22,837 nucleotides of DNA. It comes from Ichthyophonus hoferi (Eukaryota; Opisthokonta; Ichthyosporea; Ichthyophonida; Ichthyophonidae). The stretch lies in assembly GCA_002751075.1 (NCBI GenBank), contig NAOQ01000320.1:61649-84485 (forward strand). Reading direction: 5' to 3'. Position numbers and translations under genes: made by a program. The notes under the pieces were generated by a model. It ran no database searches. It was not told where the DNA came from and saw only the letters and a program-made list of their open reading frames with translations. Shown here in pieces: positions 1-9,229 of this stretch; the stretch's first letter is position 1, and every line of letters begins with the position of its first letter.

Positions 1-205
1 CACACATAATGCTGTGAGACTGAATTCGGATCAAATTGCATACCTAATATGATCTAGTAGGTAGGAATTAATCTCAATATGAATCATTACTACGAAGGTT
101 TGATAGAGAATTTCTACTATTTGATTAATAGCAGATAATAAAGAAACGGAATATATGTTATATGGTAATATAAATAAATAAACAAATACTGTAAAGTATT
201 ATATA
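1..205 (+). repeat. Family-1 interspersed repeat, copy A (cut by window edge)
   Basis: This is the 3' part of a repeat of about 330-370 bp. It is recognised because it aligns at roughly 80% or better with 10840-11030 and more loosely with 7040-7245 and, inverted, 6251-6430. Shared landmarks are GAATTCGGATCAAATTGCA, the stretch around GGTTTGATAGA, and AATAGCAGATAATAAA near the end. It lies in the presumed intron upstream of the exon at 566. No coding potential, clear terminal inverted repeats or target duplication were found, so the class is unassigned. Confidence 0.7.
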
Positions 206-400
206 TATATAGGCATATACATATATATATATGAGTTGGAGTTAGGGCTACTATGCAATCCATTTTACCTTTTTTTTAAATTTCGTTGCATCCATACCTT
301 AATACCCATATATCATACTATGGTATATTAGATAATATCCTATCTAAAACCAAGATTAACCTACTGACAACCATTGAAACAGGTGTGGTGATATAATATG

Positions 401-474
401 ATATAGTATAGTAAAGTATAGTCTAGTATAATATAGTGTAGTGTAGTATGGTGTAGTATAGTATAGTAGAGTAT
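401..474. repeat. TATAG/TGTAG pentamer minisatellite
   Basis: About fifteen degenerate copies of a 5-base unit (TATAG, TGTAG, TCTAG, TATGG) in register. It lies in the presumed intron before the exon at 566. The rest of 206-565 is AT-rich with a short TA tract near 200-230 and shows no coding signal that I can support. Confidence 0.75.
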
Positions 475-565
475 ATTAAACCCTGACCATCAGACTGCCA
501 AATATATTAGATTTTAGGGTTACAATAGAATACGTTTTTCTTTTAAAACTTCGTTTCATTCTTAG

Positions 566-790
566 AAAGAACCAAACTCAACCTACCCGCAATCATCTAT
601 CACAGGCGTCAGTGGTCATCCAGGAAGCCAACTGCAACGCCACCCCAATCAAAACTACCCTAGAGGCTACCCACCACGTAATGGACCAATGACCAGAGGG
701 ACTACTCGTCTACCATCCAGTCAGATTAGACGAGGAAGTCTAGGGGGGCCCCGTATGAGAGGCCCTCCTCACCCTCCCCGTCATCCATAA
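566..790 (+). CDS. Terminal exon of an Arg/Gly/Pro-rich protein (partial gene)
   Basis: I read an open stretch of 74 codons ending in TAA, entered through a good 3' splice site (pyrimidine-rich tract then CTTAG at 561-565). There is no ATG at its start, so it is read as a last exon whose earlier exons lie left of the window or were not recognised. Base composition changes sharply from AT-rich flanks to GC-richer coding-like sequence. The peptide is low complexity: Pro, Gly, Arg, Asn and Gln dominate, with motifs such as YPRGYPPRNGP and RRGSLGGPRMRGPP. It has no transmembrane or catalytic features. Arg-Gly-rich tails of this kind are common on RNA-binding proteins, but that is only an analogy and I do not recognise the family. 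An AATAAA follows 40 bases after the stop. Confidence 0.6.
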   Translation, partial: KEPNSTYPQSSITGVSGHPGSQLQRHPNQNYPRGYPPRNGPMTRGTTRLPSSQIRRGSLGGPRMRGPPHPPRHP

Positions 791-829
791 ACCAACCAAC
801 GATTGATATTAAAATAGTATAACAATCTT

Positions 830-835
830 AATAAA
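830..835 (+). terminator. Polyadenylation signal AATAAA for the exon at 566-790
   Basis: AATAAA stands 40 bases past the TAA of the upstream exon, a normal distance for a short 3' UTR. From here to about 1920 the sequence is AT-rich and I see no gene; this is the spacer between two convergent genes. Confidence 0.5.
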
Positions 836-1924
836 AGGATAGCGTATCTTATGTACGCTGAATTATTTTATTTTATTTTTTGGCCAAGTTTTTATTTGTT
901 TTAGTGCAGGGACTATCGATGGAATACTAGATCATAGAATAAGTCAGATTTTGAACATATTAGAAACAGATAATTACAAATTATCCCCAATACCAATCAA
1001 TAGATCTACATTATCACTTATCATTGATTCGATTATTTTTTTTGCTGTCTGACATCTCGAGTTCTTTTCCATCTCAATACATATTACCTAATTAAACTTT
1101 AACAACCTTCGCAAACTATAAGTTATAAACATTTAAGTAATTGATTGTCACTTTAATATGGACATAATTTCCAAACTATATTGTATAAGGAGGATCTTTC
1201 CTTTTAATCCCAACCCTCTACCAATGATCGTTCTGTTGTGAAACAGATGTGGTAGTAATTACTGTACATATTACCATAGGTATATGCTCTATAGTGGCTA
1301 CTCCATTACAATTATCTTTTATTCCTAAATAAAAAAATTCAACTAATCACAAGCTTTATGTGCCAAATATCTATTGGTTGTTTATCACGCACGTAGTGTG
1401 CACTTACTGTAACCTGTAAAGTTCTTCTTCACACAAGAAGATCTTTACAAACAACAATAACTAATAATGATCCTACATTTAAATACAGAAGTTAATAAAA
1501 ACGTAAGTCATTACATTTACTTGGGTAATATCACTAACTCCATAATCAAATACAAGACTATTACTATTACCAGTATTAAAATAACAGCAATCTACGTCCT
1601 TCCACTCACCAATTACTCGTCCTCGTACAATACATAACTAAAATATAAATTTTTATTAATAAAAATTTAATTTTAGACAGCATTCCACTAAAACATTTTT
1701 TAATTTAAAAAAATTAAAACAACCAGTGAGTTCTAGCGTAATTTAACCACTCAATTCCAGACAACACATCAATAGTATTAAAATTTTAAACTACATTTAA
1801 GTGCAATCTCAACTTTAAAAAAATTATATTCCCTAATGAAGGAATATATTTAAAATCATTTATATATTAAACACTCCTGTAAATTTTAAACATTTAACAC
1901 TACGTTATCACTGATTAGGGTAAA

Positions 1925-1930
1925 TTTATT
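1925..1930 (-). terminator. Candidate polyadenylation signal directly abutting the RPL31 stop
   Basis: Read on the minus strand, AATAAA begins at the base right after the TAA stop of RPL31. If used, the 3' UTR would be only some 20-30 bases long. Another AATAAA on this strand lies near 1650. Confidence 0.4.
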
Positions 1931-3080
1931 TTACTCCTCGTCAACAACCTTGGTCTCAAGACCTGTAGAGAAAAAGAAACTAGTTAGTATACAATAGCAA
2001 TAAAACAATTAAAATATTGCATCACTGCATAATATGTATATACCCTAAAGTCCTAACCTTCCTATACCTTAAAACAGGTTCACCATAACTACATTTATTA
2101 TATCTATAATATATAAAATGTGTATCTCTTGGCATTGAAAAACATGCAATTACATATATACAAAATATGAAAAACAATAGAAATAATACACACCATGGAA
2201 GTCAGCGACAGGTACGAAGGTGACAAGGGTGTACAACTTCTCCTTGGCATCCTCATCCTCATTACGCTTGCGAGAGAGACGGACGCGGACGCGGAAGGGA
2301 ACATTGCGAACTCCTCCAGACCAGAGGTGCTTGTTAAGGCGGGTATCAATGCGAACATCGCTGGTGCCCATGGTCTTAGAAGCAAAATCCTTCACGACCT
2401 TGATGGCTTTGGGAGCTTTACGCTTGAACTGCCTGTATACGAGAAAATTAAAGTAATGTTTAGTTTATTGATGCAACCAAAATGAAAAATTGATAATGAA
2501 TTGCTGTTGTTAAAAAATACTCGAGTTACACATGTGAACATGTAAAAATTGATAGTCACTGATCAAGTTCATTTTTCATTTTATTCTATTATTGACAGTA
2601 AGATTATAAATTAACCTAAAAAGCTCATAACTTTAAAAACATGCATATTATTTAGGAACAATGGCTGTAAATAAAATAACACAGCTGCAAGATTAGGTAA
2701 ATTTTTATGGGCACTGTAGTCTTACAACAACCAACTAAAATAATGCCATGAATAATGAAAATTGAAACATGCAAATGGAAAACATGCAAATGGAATCAAA
2801 TAAATCAACAAACCAAAAGTCCAACAGGTCACCAAGTCAATACCAATGCCAGCCCCAAAAACCCATTAACAATGCATAAAGAAATGATCAAAAAAAAAAA
2901 GCTAGGTGAAAATCTTTATAATACTAGTTAGAACTCCATTTCTCATTTCTCATTTATTATCAAGCATTTCAAGCAAGATACTTACACTCCGTGCACGAGC
3001 TTGTGCAGGTGGATGGTGTACTCGCGAGTGACAACATCACTGGCGGTCTTGCGACGCTTGCCTTCAACCTTGGGTGCCAT
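1931..3080 (-). CDS. RPL31: 60S ribosomal protein L31 (eL31), three exons
   Basis: eL31 is a structural protein of the large ribosomal subunit near the peptide exit tunnel. Exons on the minus strand are 3080-2986, 2432-2194 and 1962-1931, giving 366 coding bases and 121 residues, the usual family length. Splice sites are GT...AG and phases match: exon 1 ends after two bases of Val32, and exon 2 ends after one base of Gly112. Recognition rests on [12 protein letters not shown] (16-27), [10 protein letters not shown] (34-43), [14 protein letters not shown] (53-66), [20 protein letters not shown] (73-92) and EKLYTLVT (96-103). All are hallmark eL31 segments and the chain is uninterrupted. The start is the only in-frame ATG, with [11 protein letters not shown] as a typical basic N-terminus. 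The gene is GC-richer than its surroundings and converges with the gene ending at 790. Introns are 553 and 231 bases, long for a small fungal gene. Everything points to an intact working gene. Confidence 0.96.
2765..2794. repeat. Perfect 15-bp tandem duplication in RPL31 intron 1
   Basis: The unit AAACATGCAAATGGA occurs twice back to back with no mismatch. It includes the octamer ATGCAAAT. I saw no snoRNA boxes in either RPL31 intron. Confidence 0.8.
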
Positions 3081-3407
3081 TTTTCTGTGTAGACCAACAG
3101 TGTCAATCACTGTTTAAGGCTATGTATATATTTCTTTTCTGTGTATATACTTATGTATGGTCATGTTTATCTTAAAATTTATGCTTGTATGTTTGTATGT
3201 TGCTTGTGTGTATGTACTTGTATATGTACTTGTATGTGGCAAAAACGCTGAATTGTTGGCCAGCCATCTGTAAAAGTCAACAATGACTTGTATGAAAGCC
3301 ATGGTTTTCGGGGCTTAAAGTTTATCATTTCCAGTTGTATTGTACTGAATATAGTTATAACATTATCAATATTCCTTTACTGCCATAGGGCATAACGACG
3401 CACAACG

Positions 3408-3441
3408 TCTTCCGCCATTATCATTTTCTGATGTTTCCGCC
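3408..3441 (-). promoter_or_regulatory. Pair of GGCGGAA motifs upstream of RPL31
   Basis: On the minus strand the region 330-360 bases before the RPL31 start carries GGCGGAAAC and ATGGCGGAAGA within 34 bases. They are GC-rich words in AT-rich sequence and may be promoter elements. The same ATGGCGGAAAC word recurs in the 5' region of the repeats at 8.7, 9.35 and 21.4 kb. No factor is assigned. The rest of 3081-4290 is AT-rich, with a TGTATG-rich simple stretch at 3180-3240 and a TA run near 4200-4240; I see no gene there. Confidence 0.3.
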
Positions 3442-4294
3442 GAATCGTGAAACATGACAAAAGTCGCTGAAATAAATAATAGTTCGTATGATTTTTATTT
3501 ATTTTATTCCATTTCTTCAATGATATTCAAAACTATTATCTATATCACTCTGTGCTTATTGCAAGTCCGTCGGATGATGCATAGAAGTAATAGTATAAAT
3601 GATAATAAGATAATTGGATACAACGTGGATTTTAGGCAAACTTACAAGGGTCGCTAGTCTATGCGAAAAGAACACAGAGAAACCTAAGATGGACCTTTTG
3701 GTTTTCTGTTTACCATTTCTGCTTCGCTCTGATTTAATTAATCCCCTGTTAATAATTGGCTAACGTAAACTTATTGTATGAGTTAGTTTAATTTATTCGG
3801 TAAAATATAATTAGTTTTTATTGTTTAATTGGATCTTGTAAATTAGTTTAATGATGGTTGAGGGCTTTTTATAGATATAATAGGTTTTGATTGCATCTCG
3901 TGTTTTGTAAATGTGTAATATATTACGTCGTATATATATGTATATATCATCTTTTTCATTAGAAAATATGATAATAATTAATGTTTATGAATTCCTTCGA
4001 TTTTAATTTTATTATCATTTATTCCTATAGAGAAATTTAACTTTAAGTTGGTTATAGCAATATTATCGGCTAAGCTCACCTTAGTGGTATTGAAAATTTA
4101 TAATTAATTTAAAAGTATATATACTGTAATTATACTATTTAGTGGTATGTTCAAATTTTAGTTCTAAATTTTTTATAAAAAAATATGTCTTCAACATTAT
4201 TATATTATATTATATATATATATATATTATAATATAATTAGATCTATTAACTTTTTTTTGGAAAATCTTAACATTATTACTTTTAGCTTAATAT

Positions 4295-4670
4295 ATATTA
4301 CCATATTGGTTTTTATAGTAATTTGTGGTTAGTGTCAGTGACTTGTCCACGGGCTCGGAGACTACAATTAGGAATTTTATAGAAGTGTCTCTTGCTGGGC
4401 TAGCAATAGAGGTAACTCTTAGCTCTGATCCACTTTCAATTGAATGTTGAAACAAGTATGATAGAAGAGAAGGCGTTTGTGTTGGTTTCATTCTTAGCTA
4501 TCCATAGAGGTTATAATTATCTACTAGATAAAAAGTGACTCCTGCTCTAATACGCTTAAGTGTAATTGTGATAATAGCACAATATAAATTATCAGTAAGA
4601 GGTGCTAAGACTGAGTTTATGTGACGATTGTTATTACTATCAAACGTAATTAAAGATGTCTTTGTATTCT
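4295..4670 (-). repeat. Family-2 repeat, left (inverted) copy, coding-like
   Basis: Its reverse complement aligns at roughly 70-75% with 5735-6095. Best-matched blocks include AGTAATAACAAT, TCACAATYRYACTTA, GTAGATAATTATA, GTGGMTCAGAGCTA and GCTAGCCCA. Both copies can be read in related frames with shared residues (SNNN, SGSEL, ASP followed by DTS), so an old coding origin is plausible, but no domain is recognised. The spacer to the right copy is about 1 kb and contains the remnant at 5150-5270. Confidence 0.65.
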
Positions 4671-5149
4671 TTATAAGAGAAAGATCTGAACACTGACGAT
4701 TGTATTCAAGTGCCAGCAAAGAGCCAGACATTAAAATCAATTACAATGATTTTAAAATACAGACAAAATGTTTCCTAACCATCAATCAGAATATACATAT
4801 ATATATAAGATATTGTTAACAGAAAAGAAAAGAAAAAAAGCATACCTTAATAATGTAAGGTTTTATTGTTTTTGTACGAATAAATATATATTTATTTTTA
4901 AAAAATCTAAGCCAAATAATTAAAAAAATTCTATACATATGTATTTTAATATAATACAATAAAAATCAAGTATAACACAAAACATGTTATTAATAGCACA
5001 AACGTTAATTATTATTTTTTTGAAATATACGGATTTATATTAACAAAGAATCTGGTGTATCTTGACGGGGTATATACGTATATTTGCGTACAATTGAACT
5101 CGTCAGCATATATTACCACTATGTTTTGGATGGTATTGTGAAAAATGTA

Positions 5150-5270
5150 AAGAAGTGTCAACATTCATCAGTTGATCCTCCGATGGAGAGTCTATAGTAC
5201 TCTGGCCACCCGTTGATTCAGAATATCCAATTCTAAGTCGTTTTCCGTTGTTATTTGGAGGAGCCTCGCT
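5150..5270 (-). pseudogene. Coding-like remnant (NGKRLRI...EDQL), copy 1
   Basis: On the minus strand this reads without interruption as an acidic, Asn/Ser/Pro-rich peptide containing PPNNNGKRLRI and SPSEDQL. It matches 15145-15275 at about 73% of bases. The invariant residues (NGKRLRI, the SP-EDQL block and the VD after it) indicate that the shared sequence was once protein-coding. I cannot name the family. The context among repeats suggests the N-terminal part of a transposable-element protein, but a dispersed host gene fragment is possible. Confidence 0.5.
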
Positions 5271-5734
5271 ATCTTAATTTACAGTCATCTTGAAAGCTTA
5301 CCCTTTCAAATTGTAGTTGACAATTGCTACTGCAATCGTAATGTCCTATGAGCGAATAAAGTGTAGTTATATTTACATCCTGTATGTTACTTTACGCTTC
5401 CTCTTATAATGACTGTAAGTTAAGGTGAGTGTATATTCCTTCTAGCCAACTGGTACAAATATATTAGTGAATACCATTTGATTATACCTTACTTCACTTC
5501 TATTATCCACGGGGCTTAGTATCAATTAATATCTGTTTATATTATAGATGAATAGGTGGCCTCAGAGTGTTTTGTACCATTAGTTATTTAAAGAAATGTA
5601 GTATTTTCTTTTGAAAAGGCACAATTTTATGCTGATAAAATTTTAAAACAATAAACTTTAATTCTTTGATTATAAAACATTTTAAAAAATATGGCAATGC
5701 GATAAAACGAATTATTACCTATGTTTCGATAACA

Positions 5735-6095
5735 CTAAATATAAAAACAGTAACTCTCAATAGTAATAACAATTATTACGTACATGCTGCTTTAGCATCT
5801 CTTATTGGTTGCTCACACTGTGCTCTTATCACAATCGTACTTAGCGTATTAATGCAGGAGTCCCTCCTAAAATAGTAGATAATTATATTTATTATAGACA
5901 TGCAGAGATAGAGCCAATATATACGCTTTCTCTTACATTACATATACCTCAACTTTCTATTAAAAGTGGCTCAGAGCTATGAGTTGCCTCTACTGCTAGC
6001 CCAATAAAAGATACTTCTATGCAACACTTAATTTGAGCCTCCGAAGCCAGTGGAAAAGCCACCAGTACCAGTCACAGATTGCTATAATAGTTCTA
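5735..6095 (+). repeat. Family-2 repeat, right copy
   Basis: This is the inverted partner of 4295-4670. It shows the same blocks in the opposite orientation, including AGTAATAACAATTATTACG and GTGGCTCAGAGCTATGAG. Together the two arms make an imperfect inverted repeat of roughly 360 bp per arm. Reading frames are broken. No terminal motif or target duplication is clear. Confidence 0.65.
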
Positions 6096-6250
6096 AATGA
6101 CTCATCAGCTTAATGTACGTTATCTTTGTTGAAATTGGTAATACAAATAACGTGTGCTACACTGGACCTTAACAATGACTTTGTCTAAGTAATTGCTTAA
6201 ACTTTTGTTTTGGAAGAAGGGTAATCCGTAACAGTGATTCTATATTTTTT

Positions 6251-6592
6251 CCTTATTTATATTAAAATGTAACATATTTTATTATTATTTATTATCTGCT
6301 ATTAATCGAATGGTAGAAATTAACTATCAACCCTACATAATAATAATTTGGATTGTGATTAATTCCTATATATTACATTATTTTAGATATAGAGTTGGAT
6401 CCAAATTGAGTCAAACAGCATTACATGTGTTTAGAATAGTATAAATTAACTACTGTGTGATTGAGATGGGGTTTCTAGTTTTGTTTACACCATAATCCGC
6501 CACCTGATATGTGCGTAATTGTCAGGGTAATGGCTTAAGATGAACAGGGGGTATATTATGTTCACCACTTGTTTTTACCGTTTTAAGAGTTG
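6251..6592 (-). repeat. Family-1 repeat, copy B (inverted)
   Basis: Its reverse complement aligns end to end with 10669-11030. Shared landmarks are TACCCTGACAAT, CAGGTGGC, GTAAACAAAACTAGAA, ATCACACAGTAGTTAAT, TATTCTAAACACATGTAATG and AATAGCAGATAATAAA. It faces copy C across about 280 bp, so B and C form a second inverted-repeat pair. No ORF is visible. Confidence 0.75.
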
Positions 6593-6870
6593 GCTCTGTC
6601 GCCAAAGTGTGGAAGTCACGTTGTATATATTATATCATCTACTTTAAATATTAAGTTGTAATGACAGTCAAACCCAAAAGTAAATCATAGAATATCATGA
6701 CTTCAGGAAATTGCTGGTACATGTAGAACTACAAAATAGGTAGGACACTAATTGAAAAATTAAATTTTCAAGGCGAGACTAGTGATTGGACGAAGGTAAT
6801 AGCTTAGACATATGATTGGATAAAAATGTAATATGTGGAGTGTAATCTAGATGCAATTATTCTCACCACT

Positions 6871-7245
6871 TAATTGTTAAGTATTGAAACGGTAAGATAT
6901 AGATTAGACATATTATATCGTGTCTTTATTTTAGGACGCTACCCTGATCATGACCCATGCCATGTGGTGGACTATAGTGTAATTTCAATTAGAAACCTCG
7001 TCTCAATCACACAGTGGTTAATATATACTATTCTAAACTCATGTGATGCGGTGAGACGGAATTTAGTTCAAACCGTATACCTAATATAATATGGTATACA
7101 GGAATTTATCTCAATCTAATCATTTCTATGTAGGTTTGATAGACATTTTCCCCATTTTTGTACAGATGAGCTAAATAATACTTAATATTAATTAATAACA
7201 GATAATAAACAAATATAATATATTTTACAATATAATATAATTAAT
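6871..7245 (+). repeat. Family-1 repeat, copy C
   Basis: Recognised from ACGCTACCCTGATCATGACCC, TCTCAATCACACAGTGGTTAA, TATTCTAAACTCATGTGATG, GGTTTGATAGA and AACAGATAATAAAC, all in the same order as in copies A, B and D. It is the most diverged copy and has a small insertion near its 3' end. The ORF-sized open stretch within it is not supported as a gene because the other copies do not keep it open. Confidence 0.75.
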
Positions 7246-8345
7246 TAAATACGTAAGGAGTCATGGTGACCTATTACATGTTCCTCTGTAAAACAATTAC
7301 GATTTTGATTTTTTATTAAAAACACGAACCTACAACAGGCAGACTGTGGAAAATGAGTAGTTATTTGATAACCAATAGTTACTAACTAATAAAATTCAAA
7401 TATTAATAAATATTTACAGAGTATATATATATATACGTTGTGTATTTTGTAATTTCTAACTTAAATTTATCATTCTATTACACCAGAATTTATGTAATCA
7501 TATTTTTTATTATTAAAACGTAGTGAATAGGTATACGTATTATAACCAAATATAGTCACAGCTTAATTACATTTTGATTATATAATTATTTTATTTTATT
7601 TCAAATTTGAATACACTCTTGTTATAGAGCTACAACCATTCTGTTAAAATACAGATAACTAGATATATGGCATTAAATATAGAGGCGGCTATTTTGGATT
7701 AATGGTAAAGTTACTATAGATATTTTGGTTTGTGTAAACGAGCTTCTAATTAATCTAGTAATTAATTCGAATAGTTTTTTCGGAGGAACTAAGTGTCTTT
7801 TTTTTAATCAGATGTTTCTTATGAACCATCCCCTCATCAGTACAGATTTTCATCAGCACTCCTTTGATTGATTGCTGATTAATTACCATCATCTTATTGA
7901 TTAATGGTGACTAATTCTAGTATTAATTGCTTGCAAGAGTTGTTAAGTCTGGAATCGACCTCCTGTAATTTGAATGATAATTGCGAGAATAATTTATTGG
8001 TCGAGTTGATATACTTGGATCAACGTCTAATATATAATCCTTACATCTAATCCAATGTTTCCACCTACTCCATTAGAAAATTTATAGACTCAAACACTAC
8101 AAAAAAAGGGAAAGAAATGAATGTAACTACTATTACCAGTAATAAAAATAAAAATAAGAATACTAGTAGTAGCAGCACTCAATTAGATTATGATAGTCTT
8201 AAAAGACTACCTTAGATCTTAGATCACCCAATAGGAACATCTTATTTAATCAATAATAAATTACTTAGTATAGATCCTTGAGTGAACAGAAAAACCATAT
8301 TTCATACAAACACATATGTATAGATATACATATGCATTCACATAC
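7246..8345. other. AT-rich spacer, no gene seen
   Basis: There is a short TA run near 7420-7435 and otherwise unstructured AT-rich sequence. I found no splice-linked coding exon, RNA gene or repeat matching other parts of the window. Confidence 0.5.
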
Positions 8346-8924
8346 TGTTGTAAGTCTTAGCTAGTTAGGTACGAGAGAATTAGCTAGTTAGTTTATAGAA
8401 TGATTATTGTTTCTCAGTTGTTAAGCCTAAATTAATTAATCAGTAAGAAACCATTGGATTAGTGGTACAAGACTAACTATTAATGGAGATGCTTTAATTA
8501 ATAGCAATTAACCTTCAGGCTTTAGTTTTAACTCGGGTCTTCTATTATTGAAATCTTGAGATGGACAACTTTATGGTAGTCTTTAGTATTAACATTGAGT
8601 TTAACACCCATATTATTCTGATCATTCCAATGTCTTTATCTATTTCAATAGTGCAACATATAAAGTTGACTGGCTGGGATTTAGTAAAGATGGCGGAAAC
8701 GACGGAAACTATATAACGCCTACAAAGGTCTCATACAAGGGCAAGAAGATTTTGTAAATAATAGACTTATAATAGAATCTTTATTGAGTATTTTTTAATT
8801 CCTCTTTTGAGTTAGGCTATGTCTCTTCATAGGAAATTTAAGAAGGCAACAAAAAGGACAATTCCTATTACGCCTAACACAGCTATCACATCAAAGCGCA
8901 TTACTAAAAAGTCAGAAGTAATTA
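8346..8924 (+). repeat. Family-4 fold-back element, left arm
   Basis: It aligns at around 90% with the reverse complement of 9124-9709. Both outer ends begin TGTTGTAAGTCTTAGCTAGTTAG. The arm holds about 470 bp of non-coding sequence followed by an ATG at 8819 and the first 35 or so codons of the ORF seen on the other arm (MS-HRKFKKATKRTIP). A 23-base tandem duplication around AGCTAGTTAG lies near the left end. The TG start, TATA box and downstream AATAAA-like words resemble an LTR, but no terminal CA, primer site or target duplication was found. Confidence 0.75.
8687..8720 (+). promoter_or_regulatory. Conserved ATGGCGGAAAC plus TATATAA core promoter, left arm
   Basis: AAGATGGCGGAAAC is followed by a related GACGGAAAC and then CTATATAACGCC, about 105 bases before the ORF ATG. 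The same arrangement is kept at 9335-9359 (minus) and 21416-21450 (plus), while flanking sequence has drifted. It looks like the element's own RNA polymerase II promoter. Confidence 0.5.
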
Positions 8925-9229
8925 ACTTTATCGTCGTTATCGCTGTCTATCTCAATATAATTCTCAGACTCTAACAAAGAAACGATGTCTGTGGAACTGG
9001 ACTCAGATGAGCTTGACTCTGAGTTATCTAGTGGTGTGGGTATATCAGCAATTGGCGGAGAGTACGTCTTTGTTGTCCTCGCCTTGGATCCTTTGAATGT
9101 GTTATCCTCCGAACGTGAAGGAATAATTACTTTTAACTTTTTAGCAATGCGCTTTGATACGATAGCTGTGTTAGGCGTAAGAGGAATTGTCCTTTTTGTG
9201 GCCTTCTTAAATTTCCTATGAGGAGACAT
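8912..9229 (-). CDS. Family-4 element ORF: basic N-terminus, Ser-rich acidic tail
   Basis: This is an open frame of 105 codons. Residues 1-40 are strongly basic (HRKFKKATKRTIP, SKRIAKKLK), then comes a Ser/Glu-rich stretch (SESSSSESSSTD, about 69-80), ending in an acidic segment with YIEIDSDNDD. No catalytic motif, signal peptide or membrane segment is visible. The start is conserved on the opposite arm at 8819. A related ORF at 21526-21933 follows the same plan, with matches around RI-KK-KV--PS and TK-----PPI. The last residues are read from the antisense of the facing copy, so the frame here is a truncated version that ends by running into the other arm. It may be the N-terminus of a transposon or virus-like protein; the family is unknown and the element looks broken. 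This ORF is unlikely to be a host gene. Confidence 0.5.
   Translation of the reverse strand: MSPHRKFKKATKRTIPLTPNTAIVSKRIAKKLKVIIPSRSEDNTFKGSKARTTKTYSPPIADIPTPLDNSESSSSESSSTDIVSLLESENYIEIDSDNDDKVNYF

Noticed and set aside
401-474. Possible CRISPR or telomere-like array
   Set aside because: Pentamer units without spacers, not matching telomere repeats; a plain minisatellite.
2195-2485. Plus-strand open frames over 2195-2485
   Set aside because: They are the antisense of RPL31 exon 2, which has unmistakable eL31 sequence and matching splice sites on the minus strand.
2433-2985. snoRNA hidden in RPL31 intron 1
   Set aside because: Ribosomal protein introns often host snoRNAs, but I found no C box (RTGATGA) with a paired D box on the sense strand.
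7030-7080. GTTCAAACC resembling a Pol III B box, suggesting family 1 is a SINE
   Set aside because: The other copies read GGATCAAAT or GGATCCAAC at this site and no convincing A box lies at the right distance; no tRNA-like head is visible.
6874-7089. 71-codon plus-strand frame inside family-1 copy C
   Set aside because: The other family-1 copies do not keep this frame open, so it is chance.
8985-9221. Plus-strand 78-codon open frame
   Set aside because: Antisense of the Ser-rich family-4 ORF; its apparent codon bias is the mirror of that ORF.
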